Positions 8,714 to 17,630 of a stretch of 64,000 nt of DNA are shown piece by piece (position 1 is the stretch's first letter; every line of letters begins with the position of its first letter). Source of the DNA: an uncultured Bacilli bacterium (lineage in GTDB: Bacteria > Bacillota_I > Bacilli_A > RF39 > UBA660); NCBI GenBank assembly GCA_934162125.1, contig CAKPHU010000005.1, positions 62,001 to 126,000 on the forward strand, read 5' to 3'. The position numbers and the translations under genes were made by a program. The notes under the pieces are model-generated. The model was not told the DNA's origin. It did not search any database and worked only from the letters and a program-made list of their open reading frames with translations.

Positions 8714-9292
8714 ATGAACGTTCCAATTATTGTGGAAAAAGAAATTGATTCTGAACGTAGTTATGATATTTTTTCGAGATTGTTGAAAGAAAGAATTATT
8801 TTTATTAGTGGAGAAATCAATGATATGTTGGCAAATAATGTTATTGCGGAACTATTATATTTAGACTCTATTAGTAATGATGATATTTATTTATATATTA
8901 ATTCTCCTGGTGGTTCAGTGACGGCAGGAATGGCTATTTATGATACGATGAATTTTATTAAAAGTGATGTGGCAACAATTTGTATTGGGATTGCGGCTAG
9001 TATGGCGGCTTTCTTACTATCTAGTGGAAAGAAAGGTAAAAGAAGTGTTTTACCAAATGCTGATGTTATGATACATCAACCTTTAGGAGGAGCAGAGGGT
9101 CAGGCTAGTGATATAAAGATTGCAGCAGATAGAATTATTTGTATTAGAAAGAGACTTAATAAAATATTAGCTTCTAATACGGGACAAAGTCTTAAAAAAA
9201 TAGAAAGAGATACAGAAAGAGATAACTATTTAAGTGCTAGAGAAGCCCTTAGTTATGGACTTGTTGATGAAATAATAAAAAAAGAAAAGTAA
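8714..9292 (+). CDS. clpP: ATP-dependent Clp protease proteolytic subunit
   Basis: Serine peptidase that forms the two-ring ClpP barrel and degrades proteins fed to it by ClpX or ClpC. From this start the catalytic triad is S96 (GIAASMA), H121 (MIHQPLGG) and D170. An alternative ATG three bases upstream is too close to the AGGTG ribosome site, so I prefer 8714. The length, 192 aa, is normal. It is a solitary plus-strand gene. Its TAA stop abuts the end of whiA, with no base between them, and no separate terminator is visible. Confidence 0.96.
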   Translation: MNVPIIVEKEIDSERSYDIFSRLLKERIIFISGEINDMLANNVIAELLYLDSISNDDIYLYINSPGGSVTAGMAIYDTMNFIKSDVATICIGIAASMAAFLLSSGKKGKRSVLPNADVMIHQPLGGAEGQASDIKIAADRIICIRKRLNKILASNTGQSLKKIERDTERDNYLSAREALSYGLVDEIIKKEK

Positions 9293-10240
9293 TTAATCAC
9301 TTTTCTTAGATTCTAGTTTTTCTAGTTGAATAGCTAAGTCACGGATTTTGCGATAGCGATGATTAAGTCCAGACTTAGTAATTGGCTTACCTGTTTCAAC
9401 AGAGATTATTTCACTTAATTCTTTTAGTGAAGACTCTGGGTATTTTTTGCGAAACTCTAGAGCTATTTTAGTTCGATCATCCAGTAATTCAATACTACCA
9501 GTTTCTTCGATTAGGGCAATTTGCTCTAACTGTTGTTGGGCTGTTGCAAATATTTTATCCATGTTAGCTTGTTCGCAATTATTCAAACGATTAGTTTGAT
9601 TCTTTTTTTCACGGTAAATACGAGCATTTTCAAAATAAAGGACTGCTTGAGAAGCACCAAGAATACGAATATAATCACTTATCTTTTCTGCTTCTTTGAT
9701 ATATATCATGTAGCCTTTTTCACGATTTAAAATCTTGGCATTCAAATCAAAAATATTTAATAATTTTTGGACGAAGACAGCTTCATTTGGTTTAGAAATT
9801 AAAAGTTCCATATGGTAACGTGATGTTTTTGGATCGTTAATACTACCAGTGCATAGAAAGACACCTCTTAAGTAGGCACGTAGTTCTTCATTAGCTCCAA
9901 CAATGTAAGTTGGTGGTGTTTCTATATAGGTACCATTATTATCTAGATATGCAAGATCTTGTAATATCAAAGAAGTCTTTTGAGAAATACTTATTTGATA
10001 AAGATTCTTTTTACTAAAATTTAGATTGTCTTTTACTTCTACTTCGGCATCAATTTCATAGAGATTTTGAAAAAACTTTTTTAAACGTTCCACAGTAAAT
10101 TCATTTTCAGTAGTTAGATGAAGAACGTTATTATGTAATACTCCATTGTTGCGAATAAAGCCAGATAGTTCGGCAATCATTTCAGATTTAGTAACATCTA
10201 GATTGGATATTTCTTCTTTTATTTTGATTGTGTATGACAT
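9293..10240 (-). CDS. whiA: DNA-binding protein WhiA
   Basis: WhiA joins an N-terminal LAGLIDADG-like homing-endonuclease fold with a C-terminal helix-turn-helix. Here residues 1-200 show the fold (LRGVFLCTGSINDPKTSRYHMELL near residue 130) and residues about 220-310 the HTH with the family signature NLNNCEQANMDK-like RLNNCEQANMDK and SGLNHRYRKIRDLA. In Gram-positive bacteria it affects cell division and nucleoid segregation; in actinomycetes it governs sporulation. It is the last gene of lgt-yvcK-whiA with a three-base gap to yvcK. The partner rapZ, usually upstream of yvcK, is not here. Confidence 0.95.
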   Translation of the reverse strand: MSYTIKIKEEISNLDVTKSEMIAELSGFIRNNGVLHNNVLHLTTENEFTVERLKKFFQNLYEIDAEVEVKDNLNFSKKNLYQISISQKTSLILQDLAYLDNNGTYIETPPTYIVGANEELRAYLRGVFLCTGSINDPKTSRYHMELLISKPNEAVFVQKLLNIFDLNAKILNREKGYMIYIKEAEKISDYIRILGASQAVLYFENARIYREKKNQTNRLNNCEQANMDKIFATAQQQLEQIALIEETGSIELLDDRTKIALEFRKKYPESSLKELSEIISVETGKPITKSGLNHRYRKIRDLAIQLEKLESKKSD

Positions 10241-10243
10241 TTT

Positions 10244-11194
10244 CTACCTCATTAAGTATGAGAAAATTAGAGAACTTAACTTTAAACTATTATGTCTTAA
10301 TATATTATCTTCCACAATAATTAAGTCGTCTTCTATTAATTCTACACCTACTTTTTCTAATTCTTGATAATCTATTTTAACAGGTTCTTTTTGCTCTGCT
10401 GTAGAATATTTTTCAGCTATCTTTTTATCTATTTTTGTGTTACTGGCGATGACAGCATCAATTTTCTTTTTATGAAGATATTTATTTAATAATTTGATAT
10501 GGTCACTTACTGTGAAACCATCTGTTTCGCCTGGTTGAGTTACTACATTGCAGGTATACATTAAAGGAGCTTTAGTTTCTTCTAGAGCAGCTTGAACTTC
10601 TTTACAAATAACGTTTGGAAGAACGCTAGTATAAAGACTACCCATACTAAATATTATTAAATCAGCTTCTTTGATAGCAGTTAGAACCTCTGGTAAAACT
10701 TTTGGTTCTTTTTTATAATATATTTTTTCAAATTGACGGTTGGCAGTAGTTATCTGCTCTTCTCCTTCAATGATGTTACCGTCTTTATCTTTACCCATTA
10801 GAGTTAGGCTTGGATCTTCAGAAATTGGTAGAACAGTATGTCTAACATCTAATAATTTACTTAAACTAGCAATAGACTCTTTTAAGGAACCAGTGATGTC
10901 TAACATAGCAGTTAGAATTAAGTTACCTAGGGCATGACCATCTAAGTCACTAGTTGTAGAAAAACGATAAGACATCATTTTTTTGATAGGTTCTTCAATT
11001 GATGATAATGATGTGATTACTTTTCTAATATCGCCAACAGCAGGTGTATGGAACTCTTCTCTTAGACGACCAGTTGAACGACCATTATCAGAAACTGTTA
11101 TAACCGCTGTTATATCAATAGGAAAATCTTTTAAACCTTTTAATAAGTAGGAAATACCAGTTCCTCCTCCAAAAACGACTACTTTTTTATGCAT
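10244..11194 (-). CDS. yvcK: YvcK/CofD-family gluconeogenesis factor
   Basis: YvcK binds UDP-sugars and is needed for normal morphology and growth on gluconeogenic carbon; it belongs to the CofD-like fold. The start MHKKVVVFGGGTGISYLLKG holds the glycine-rich nucleotide loop, and VSDNGRSTGRLREE, PAVGDIRK and GSLYTSVLPNV are family landmarks. A GTG at 11203 is also in frame but lies on the ribosome site (GAGGTGA), so the ATG at 11194 is chosen. It sits between lgt and whiA, the widespread whiA-yvcK pairing. Confidence 0.94.
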   Translation of the reverse strand: MHKKVVVFGGGTGISYLLKGLKDFPIDITAVITVSDNGRSTGRLREEFHTPAVGDIRKVITSLSSIEEPIKKMMSYRFSTTSDLDGHALGNLILTAMLDITGSLKESIASLSKLLDVRHTVLPISEDPSLTLMGKDKDGNIIEGEEQITTANRQFEKIYYKKEPKVLPEVLTAIKEADLIIFSMGSLYTSVLPNVICKEVQAALEETKAPLMYTCNVVTQPGETDGFTVSDHIKLLNKYLHKKKIDAVIASNTKIDKKIAEKYSTAEQKEPVKIDYQELEKVGVELIEDDLIIVEDNILRHNSLKLSSLIFSYLMR

Positions 11195-11199
11195 ATACT

Positions 11200-11991
11200 T
11201 CACCTCTGATTTGTTTTTTTCTTTTTAGTGCTTGTTTTAAGGCTATAAATATAGATAGTAAAACCAGCAATTATAAATAATAAGGAAACAAGTTGAGCTA
11301 CTTTAAGACCACCTAACATTAAAGAATCTGTACGTAGTCCTTCAACATATACTCTTTCTAGTCCATACCAAATTAGGTAAAAACCGGTTAATTGTGACCT
11401 CTTAATATTTTTTCTTTTCCTTAGTAATAATAAAATTATAAAACCGATAAAACACCATAATGATTCATAGAAAAATGTTGGTTCACGGTAGAAACCATCA
11501 ATATACATACCATTAATGATAAAATCTGGTAATTTTAAATTTTTTAAGGCAGTTATTGATGTTATGGGTCCATAGGCTTCTTGATTGAAAAAGTTACCCC
11601 AACGACCCATTGCTTGGCCAATGATAAGACCTGGAACAAAGATATCCAATATTTGGAAAAAATCTTTGTTATTTTTATGGCAATAGTAAATTATAAAAGC
11701 AAGACCAGCAAAAATACCACCGTGGATGGCTAGGCCACCATTCCAAACCGCTAATATTTCTAGGGGATGCTTTGTGTAGTATGCTAAGTTAAAAATTACA
11801 TAGTAAAGTCTCGCACCTAAAAGTCCAAAAAGAATGGTATAGAAAAGAAGATTAATTAAAAAATCTTCATCAATCTTTTGCCTTTTGGACTCTCTAAAAA
11901 TTAGAATACTGGCAGTAAGCATACCTAGAAATATACAAATTGAATACCAGTATATATGAATGTTTCCAATTGAAAAAGCTACTCTACTCAT
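11200..11991 (-). CDS. lgt: Prolipoprotein diacylglyceryl transferase
   Basis: Transfers diacylglycerol from phosphatidylglycerol to the lipobox cysteine of prolipoproteins in the cytoplasmic membrane. Seven hydrophobic segments are visible. The Lgt signature WNGGLAIHGG (near residue 85) and MGRWGNFFNQEAYGP (near residue 130) are intact, as is YGLERVYVEGLRTDS with the catalytic arginine. The first eight bases overlap the yvlD-like gene, indicating coupling. Length 263 aa is typical. Confidence 0.95.
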   Translation of the reverse strand: MSRVAFSIGNIHIYWYSICIFLGMLTASILIFRESKRQKIDEDFLINLLFYTILFGLLGARLYYVIFNLAYYTKHPLEILAVWNGGLAIHGGIFAGLAFIIYYCHKNNKDFFQILDIFVPGLIIGQAMGRWGNFFNQEAYGPITSITALKNLKLPDFIINGMYIDGFYREPTFFYESLWCFIGFIILLLLRKRKNIKRSQLTGFYLIWYGLERVYVEGLRTDSLMLGGLKVAQLVSLLFIIAGFTIYIYSLKTSTKKKKTNQR

Positions 11992-12409
11992 GATGTTTTA
12001 CCTTCTTTATAATACTACCTATTAGGCCTTCAACAATAAGATTCATGATGGAAATTAGGATAGCCACAAAGAAAGCAATATAAATGTTTTCTAGTTGAAA
12101 ATGTGATCCAAAAATCCAATCAGCCAACTTTAGAATAAATAAGTTAATAAAAGGATAAAATAGTCCTAAGGTAATACCAGTTATAGGAATGGTTATAGTA
12201 AATAAGATTGGTTTTAGAGTTTTATTTAGAACGTAGAGAACAAGTTCTATTAAAATTGCATAGATTAAGAAATGATCTTTATCAATATAGACAGATTTGA
12301 ACATACTACTAACTAAGATTAAGACTAAAGTATAGCCAATCATATAAATTAACCATTCTATAACTTTGTTTATTCTAGTGACATTTTTTTCTTTTATAAT
12401 TAATTTCAT
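11984..12409 (-). CDS. Phage-holin-4_2/YvlD family membrane protein
   Basis: 141-aa protein with four hydrophobic segments and the family signature LNKTLKPILFTITIPITGITLG followed by PFINLFILKLADW, matching the DUF360/YvlD group. In Bacillus, yvlD lies next to lgt, hprK and uvrAB, so this neighbourhood is conserved even though the molecular role is unknown. A TTG at 12415 is in frame but only two bases from AGGAG; the ATG at 12409 has good spacing and is preferred. It lies directly after uvrA. Confidence 0.85.
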   Translation of the reverse strand: MKLIIKEKNVTRINKVIEWLIYMIGYTLVLILVSSMFKSVYIDKDHFLIYAILIELVLYVLNKTLKPILFTITIPITGITLGLFYPFINLFILKLADWIFGSHFQLENIYIAFFVAILISIMNLIVEGLIGSIIKKVKHHE

Positions 12410-12420
12410 AGTCAACGCTC

Positions 12421-15234
12421 CTATAGCATTTTTTGTAAGAAAGCTCCTGTGTATGAATTTTTATTTTTAGCTACTTCTTCTGGTGTTCCGGTTGCGACTA
12501 TTTGACCACCATCGTCTCCACCATTTGGTCCAAGATCTATAATATAGTCAGCAACTTTGATAACATCAAGGTTATGTTCTATGACAATAACTGTATCATT
12601 ATTATCTACTATTTTCTCTAAAATTGCAAGTAAGTGGCGGATGTCTTCAGAATGTAGACCAGTAGTTGGTTCATCTAGGACGAATAAAGTCTTGCCTGTG
12701 GCCTTCTTTTGAAGTTCTTTAGCTAGCTTAACACGTTCTGCTTCACCACCTGATAAAGTTGGAGCACTTTGACCAAGTTTGATGTAGCCTAAACCAACGT
12801 CTTCTAAAACTTGAAGTTTACTTTTAATTTTAGGAATGTTATCAAAGAACTCGAGAGCTTCACTTACACGCATGTCTAAAACTTCAGCAATATTTTTGCC
12901 CTTATATTTTATGTTTAAAGTTTCAGTATTATACCTTGTGCCATGACACACTTCACATGGAACATATACATCAGGTAGGAAATGCATTTCAATCTTTTTA
13001 ACACCATCACCACGGCAAGCTTCACAACGGCCACCTTTGACATTGAATGAAAAACGATTCTTTTCAAAGCCATATATCTTAGCATCTTTGGTTGTAGTGA
13101 AAAGAGTTCTAATATCATCAAAGACACCAGTGTAAGTCGCAGGATTAGAACGAGGTGTTCTACCGATTGGATTTTGAGATATTGCGACTATCTTATCTAG
13201 ATTATCAATTCCCATAATTTTATCAAATTTACCTGGTTTTTCTTTAGACTTGTAAATTTTATTATAAATTTCTTTACAAAGTATTTCATTAATTAAAGTA
13301 CTCTTTCCACTACCAGAAACACCTGTTACACAAGTGAAGGTTCCTAATGGGATATCAACATCAATATTTTTTAAATTATGTTCTTTAGCGCCACGGATTT
13401 TCAAATATTTTCCAGCACCTTTTCTTCTCTTTTTTGGAACTTCAATTCTTTTTTTACCACTTAAGTATTGTCCAGTTAAACTATTTTCATTTTTCATTAC
13501 TTCTTCTGGTGTTCCAGCAGCAACTACTCTACCACCCTTATCGCCAGCACCGGGACCAATATCTACTAAGTAATCAGCTGCTAACATCGTGTCAGTATCA
13601 TGTTCTACAACGATTAAGGTGTTACCCAAATCACGCATTTCTAAAAGAGACTTTATTAATTTTTCATTATCTCTTTGATGAAGGCCAATACTTGGTTCAT
13701 CTAAAACGTATAAGACGCCTGTTAAATGAGAACCTATTTGAGTAGCAAGACGAATACGTTGAGCTTCCCCACCTGATAAAGTTCCGGCACTTCTACTTAG
13801 GGTTAAGTACTCTAGACCAACATTTGATAAGAAGTTTAGACGATCAAGGACTTCTTTAAGAACTAATTTAGCTATTTCTTTCTTTTCTTCTGATAACTTT
13901 AAATTAGTAAAGAAAGGAATTAAATTCTTAATACTCATTTCAGTTACTTCATATATGTTTTTGCCACCTAGTTTTACGGCTAAGACACTATCGTTAAGTC
14001 TTGCACCATGGCAAGTTTCACAAGTATGTTCAACCATGTAGTGCTCTAACCATTCTCTAATCCAAGTAGAATTAGTTTCTAAGTAACGTCTTTCTAGATT
14101 GTTGACAATACCTTCATAATAGTCTTTAGAATTGTATAGATTACCACTTTTAGACTTGTATTGGAAATGAATTAATTCATCAGAACCATATAAAATATAA
14201 TTTTTTTGTTCTTTAGTTAGACTTTTCCAAGACTTAGTCATACTTATTTTGTAGTGTTTGCATAAACATTCTAGTTTTTTATAGTCGAGACCTTCTGGGT
14301 CATCAGTTAAAGTTTTAATGCAGCCATCAGCAATAGATAATTTTTCATCTGGTATAAGAAGGTCTTCATCTATTTGAAGTTTTACACCTAATCCTTTACA
14401 ATCAGGACATGCTCCATATGGGGCATTAAAACTAAATATTCTTGGTTCAAGTTCAGGTAGAGAAAATTCACAGTATGGACATGCAAAGTCTTCAGAAAAG
14501 ACTAATTCCTTTTTATCTTCTCCTAATATTTCAATTACAACTTTACCATGAGATAATTTAGTAGCAGCTTCTAAAGCTTCAAAAAGACGGCTTCTAGAAT
14601 CTGATTTTAAAACAATTCTGTCGATTACAACATCTATTTTGTCTTTTTTATTTTTTTCTAAAGCTATTTCTTCACTTAGGTCAAGAACTTCGCCATTAAC
14701 ACGAACTCTAGTATAACCTTCTTTTCTAAGGTCATCTAATAGTTCTTTATGAGTTCCCTTTAAGCCATGAACAACTGGTGACATAATAATCATCTTTGTT
14801 CCTTCTGGATACTCCATAATTTTATTAGTCATTTCTTCTACACTTTGTGAAGTGATAGGAATATGATGAGTTGGACAGTATGGAACACCTACTCTAGCAA
14901 AAATAAGACGTAAGTAATCGTATATTTCCGTAACTGTTCCAACAGTAGAACGAGGATTATTATTAGTTGTCTTCTGATCGATACTAATAGCTGGAGATAG
15001 TCCTTCAATGCTATCAACATCTGGCTTTTCAGAATTGCCTAAAAATTGTCTAGCATAAGCAGATAAACTTTCAACATAACGTCTTTGACCTTCAGCATAT
15101 ATCGTATCAAAAGCAAGACTACTCTTGCCACTACCAGATAAGCCAGTCATAACTATTAATTTATTTTTGGGTAAAGTTATATCTATATTCTTTAAATTGT
15201 TTTCTCTTGCACCTTTTACAATTATTTCATCCAT
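12421..15234 (-). CDS. uvrA: Excinuclease ABC subunit A
   Basis: DNA damage-recognition ATPase of nucleotide excision repair, acting as a dimer with UvrB. It holds two ABC ATPase modules: Walker A GLSGSGKSSLAFDT near residue 30 and GVSGSGKSTLINEI near residue 635, each with its own LSGGEAQR/LSGGEAERVK signature, and zinc modules CPYC...CPDC and CEAC...CEVC. Length 937 aa is standard. Translation is set at the ATG at 15234 because AGGTGAT lies just upstream; a longer in-frame ATG at 15264 would overlap the promoter. uvrB is 2.4 kb upstream, separated by a glycosyltransferase and a radical SAM gene. Confidence 0.98.
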   Translation of the reverse strand: MDEIIVKGARENNLKNIDITLPKNKLIVMTGLSGSGKSSLAFDTIYAEGQRRYVESLSAYARQFLGNSEKPDVDSIEGLSPAISIDQKTTNNNPRSTVGTVTEIYDYLRLIFARVGVPYCPTHHIPITSQSVEEMTNKIMEYPEGTKMIIMSPVVHGLKGTHKELLDDLRKEGYTRVRVNGEVLDLSEEIALEKNKKDKIDVVIDRIVLKSDSRSRLFEALEAATKLSHGKVVIEILGEDKKELVFSEDFACPYCEFSLPELEPRIFSFNAPYGACPDCKGLGVKLQIDEDLLIPDEKLSIADGCIKTLTDDPEGLDYKKLECLCKHYKISMTKSWKSLTKEQKNYILYGSDELIHFQYKSKSGNLYNSKDYYEGIVNNLERRYLETNSTWIREWLEHYMVEHTCETCHGARLNDSVLAVKLGGKNIYEVTEMSIKNLIPFFTNLKLSEEKKEIAKLVLKEVLDRLNFLSNVGLEYLTLSRSAGTLSGGEAQRIRLATQIGSHLTGVLYVLDEPSIGLHQRDNEKLIKSLLEMRDLGNTLIVVEHDTDTMLAADYLVDIGPGAGDKGGRVVAAGTPEEVMKNENSLTGQYLSGKKRIEVPKKRRKGAGKYLKIRGAKEHNLKNIDVDIPLGTFTCVTGVSGSGKSTLINEILCKEIYNKIYKSKEKPGKFDKIMGIDNLDKIVAISQNPIGRTPRSNPATYTGVFDDIRTLFTTTKDAKIYGFEKNRFSFNVKGGRCEACRGDGVKKIEMHFLPDVYVPCEVCHGTRYNTETLNIKYKGKNIAEVLDMRVSEALEFFDNIPKIKSKLQVLEDVGLGYIKLGQSAPTLSGGEAERVKLAKELQKKATGKTLFVLDEPTTGLHSEDIRHLLAILEKIVDNNDTVIVIEHNLDVIKVADYIIDLGPNGGDDGGQIVATGTPEEVAKNKNSYTGAFLQKML

Positions 15235-15252
15235 AGTAATCACCTGTTCCAT

Positions 15253-15261
15253 ATTATACCA
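15253..15261 (-). promoter_or_regulatory. Extended -10 promoter of uvrA
   Basis: TGGTATAAT on the minus strand is a perfect extended -10 element (TG-n-TATAAT), about 20 bases before the chosen uvrA start. No convincing -35 is visible, which is usual for this class. Confidence 0.5.
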
Positions 15262-15338
15262 CAAATATTAAAGAATATTACGTTTGACTGGCAGTTTTTT
15301 TAGATATTTATGTTATATTATTATTAGGATGTGATTAG

Positions 15339-16781
15339 ATGGATAATATCGTTTTAACAACTTTTATTTTAGGTAATAATAGAATACTTATTAATTGTGA
15401 CTCAGATGAAGTTGAAGTACGTTATTTGAGTAGTGTTTCTGATATATATAATGCAAAAGGTAGATATATTTCATTTATTGATAGTAGTGATGGTGTTAGT
15501 AACGATTACTTTTCTGTTATTGTAGATAAAATAAAACAAGGTGAATTTGACTCTTGTTTTATAAATTATAAGATTAATTATCAATTTAAAAGAGAGTTGA
15601 AAGTAAGACATGAAGAGAACGAATTAAAAAAGAATTGTCCAGTTAATGATTCTTATGTTTGGAATTATGTTTTTAATAAGAGGTTGCTTTTAGAACTTGT
15701 AGAAATTGGAGACTTTGAAATAGATAATAGTTTATTTTTAGATAAATTTAAAAATAGACAAGTAATAAGCAGAGTATTATATTTCCATCATAGAGAAGGA
15801 AGCTATATTAAAATAGCTGGTATGGTTAATAGACGAGAAGAAGTTTACTATAAGAATATTGTCTATGTAGGAACTTTTTGTAATGGTACTTTTAATGGAT
15901 ATATTACATGGTTGATACAAATTGGGAAGGCTTTTGATTTTGATATTACTATTTTGTACGATAAGATTACAGAAATTACAAAGAAGAGATTTTCTAAGTA
16001 CTTTAAGTGTGTTGAATATAATGACAAAATCAACTATGTTTGTGATAACTTGATAAGTACTTATTCTACTTATTTTTATCCTATGAATATTTATAGTTTA
16101 AAAGAGAATAGTCTTTTCATTCATGGAAATATGGCTGATTATGAAAGAGCTATTAGATTTAAGGATGATATATATGATAGGTACATTGCGGTATCAAAGA
16201 TTTCACAAGAAAAAGCAAAAGGATATTTTCCAACAGATAATATAGAGTATATTTATAATCCTTATACTTTTGACAAGAGTGAAATTAAACCTCATTTAAA
16301 ACTGATTTCAGCTTTTAGAAATGCCCCAGAAAAAGGAATGGATAGAGTTAAAAAGATGGCTGCTATCTTGGATGAAGAAAAAATTCCTTATACATGGTTA
16401 GTATTTACAGATACAGGACATGGTGTATTTGGAGGACTTCTAGTTAGAAGTTCCGTAACAAATATTGGAGATTATTTAATGGATGCGGACTATTTAGTAC
16501 AATTTAGTAGAAGTGAAGCTTTGTCTTACTCTTTTACGGAAGCATTAATGGCAGGAGTAAAAATAATGTGTACTGATATTCCGGCAGCTAGAGAAATTGG
16601 GGTTGTGAATGGAAATAATGGTTTCTTAGTTCCTTGGGAAGCTTTTGATGATAATAATAAGGAACAGTTAAGAAAAATAGTTTTAGAAGCTTATAAGAAT
16701 AAAGATATGAAATTTGAATATAATTATGATTATAGTAAATTCCGTGATTATGAAAATGTATTTAGTAAAAATGACTTTTAA
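15339..16781 (+). CDS. Glycosyltransferase with a GT-A-like remnant and a GT4-like C-terminal domain
   Basis: 480-aa protein on the opposite strand from its neighbours. Residues 1-150 resemble a reduced GT-A (GT2-type) domain (YISFIDSSDGVSNDYF recalls the DxD-region strand, but the acidic pair is weak). Residues about 165-470 resemble a GT-B/GT4 domain, with KSEIKPHLKLISAFRNAPEKGMDRV, DYLVQFSRSEALSYSFTEALMAG and TDIPAAREIGVVNGNNGFLVP matching the nucleotide-sugar side (E-x7-E in EALSYSFTE). Proteins of this kind occur in cell-surface polysaccharide or teichoic acid synthesis. There is no signal peptide or membrane helix. It has no operon partner and ends at a perfect bidirectional terminator. 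Confidence 0.75.
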   Translation: MDNIVLTTFILGNNRILINCDSDEVEVRYLSSVSDIYNAKGRYISFIDSSDGVSNDYFSVIVDKIKQGEFDSCFINYKINYQFKRELKVRHEENELKKNCPVNDSYVWNYVFNKRLLLELVEIGDFEIDNSLFLDKFKNRQVISRVLYFHHREGSYIKIAGMVNRREEVYYKNIVYVGTFCNGTFNGYITWLIQIGKAFDFDITILYDKITEITKKRFSKYFKCVEYNDKINYVCDNLISTYSTYFYPMNIYSLKENSLFIHGNMADYERAIRFKDDIYDRYIAVSKISQEKAKGYFPTDNIEYIYNPYTFDKSEIKPHLKLISAFRNAPEKGMDRVKKMAAILDEEKIPYTWLVFTDTGHGVFGGLLVRSSVTNIGDYLMDADYLVQFSRSEALSYSFTEALMAGVKIMCTDIPAAREIGVVNGNNGFLVPWEAFDDNNKEQLRKIVLEAYKNKDMKFEYNYDYSKFRDYENVFSKNDF

Positions 16782-16805
16782 TATTTTACATTAAAAGTCA
16801 TTTTT
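16767..16805. terminator. Bidirectional terminator, 16-bp perfect stem
   Basis: Positions 16767-16782 pair without mismatch with 16790-16805 around a 7-base loop. A and U runs flank both sides, so it serves the plus-strand glycosyltransferase and the minus-strand radical SAM gene, overlapping both stop codons. Confidence 0.9.
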
Positions 16806-17630
16806 GTTTTTATAAGTACATGATGCGCATAAAGGTTCTGATGGTTTATGGTTTTGAAATGATTTTTTTAGTTTTTGGTATCGTTCTGTTGCCATAATAT
16901 TTTCTAGAGTATCAGTATAGATGTTACCTAGATTAATAATACCTGAAGCATCTAGACAACAAGGTACTACCGTACCATCAACTAGAATAGCTAGATGAGT
17001 TTTTAGGGCATGACAATAACCATTTGATTTTTCTTCTGTTACCGTAGGCCAGATAAACTCATTATCTTTATCCACATAAATATTGGAAGAAATTTTAACG
17101 TTTTGTTCTTTATAAAGTTTATCCACAATTTGTGGGGATAAATTGTAGTAGTCTTTTAACTTTTCCACTATTTCTGTGGATTTTTTATCTAAAGTAGAAT
17201 TACTTAAAGTCCATAGTCTATAAATTACAGTAATGTCTTTAGGTAATTTATCAACACTTTGAAAAATGTTTTCAAAATAATTTGGATAGTTATTTTCAGA
17301 GTGAAGAGAAAAATTTACTTTTTTTAGAGCTTTAGAATTTTTTAAGTCATCTATTCTTTGAGAAAAAAGGGTTCCATTAGTAGTTAGATTTACTTTTAAG
17401 TCATTTTCTTCTGCTATTTTTAGAAACTCTTTCAAGTCTTTATGAAGGAGTGGCTCTCCTTTGACATGAAGATAGATGTAGTCAGTATGAGATTTTATTT
17501 TAGAGATGATATTTTTAAATTCTTCAATTGTCATAGTTCTTTTTGGTTTAGATGTTTTACTACAAAAACGGCAAGAAAGATTACAGCAATTCGTTATTTC
17601 AATATAGATTTTTTTAAAGGTCTTTTTCAT
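16791..17630 (-). CDS. Radical SAM/SPASM protein
   Basis: 279-aa radical SAM enzyme. The cluster motif C16-x3-C20-x2-C23 (CNLSCRFC) binds the SAM-cleaving [4Fe-4S] cluster, followed by HVKGEPLLH (the GE motif) and LTTNGTL. The C-terminal third carries a SPASM-type cysteine set: [21 protein letters not shown] and EPLCASC, for auxiliary clusters. SPASM enzymes commonly modify peptides or proteins, or mature tRNA or cofactors. No precursor peptide is visible nearby. The start overlaps the last 17 bases of uvrB, so it is probably co-transcribed with uvrB. The substrate is unknown. Confidence 0.85.
   Translation of the reverse strand: MKKTFKKIYIEITNCCNLSCRFCSKTSKPKRTMTIEEFKNIISKIKSHTDYIYLHVKGEPLLHKDLKEFLKIAEENDLKVNLTTNGTLFSQRIDDLKNSKALKKVNFSLHSENNYPNYFENIFQSVDKLPKDITVIYRLWTLSNSTLDKKSTEIVEKLKDYYNLSPQIVDKLYKEQNVKISSNIYVDKDNEFIWPTVTEEKSNGYCHALKTHLAILVDGTVVPCCLDASGIINLGNIYTDTLENIMATERYQKLKKSFQNHKPSEPLCASCTYKNKNDF

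Noticed and set aside
15235..15338. Divergent SOS box between uvrA and the glycosyltransferase
   Set aside because: The short repeat AATATT-AAAG-AATATT is too common in such AT-rich DNA and does not match a known LexA box.
17068..17127. Two perfect DnaA-box-like TTATCCACA sites 51 bp apart
   Set aside because: Both lie inside the radical SAM gene and arise from Val-Asp-Lys codons. No AT-rich unwinding region or dnaA gene is near, so an origin is not supported.
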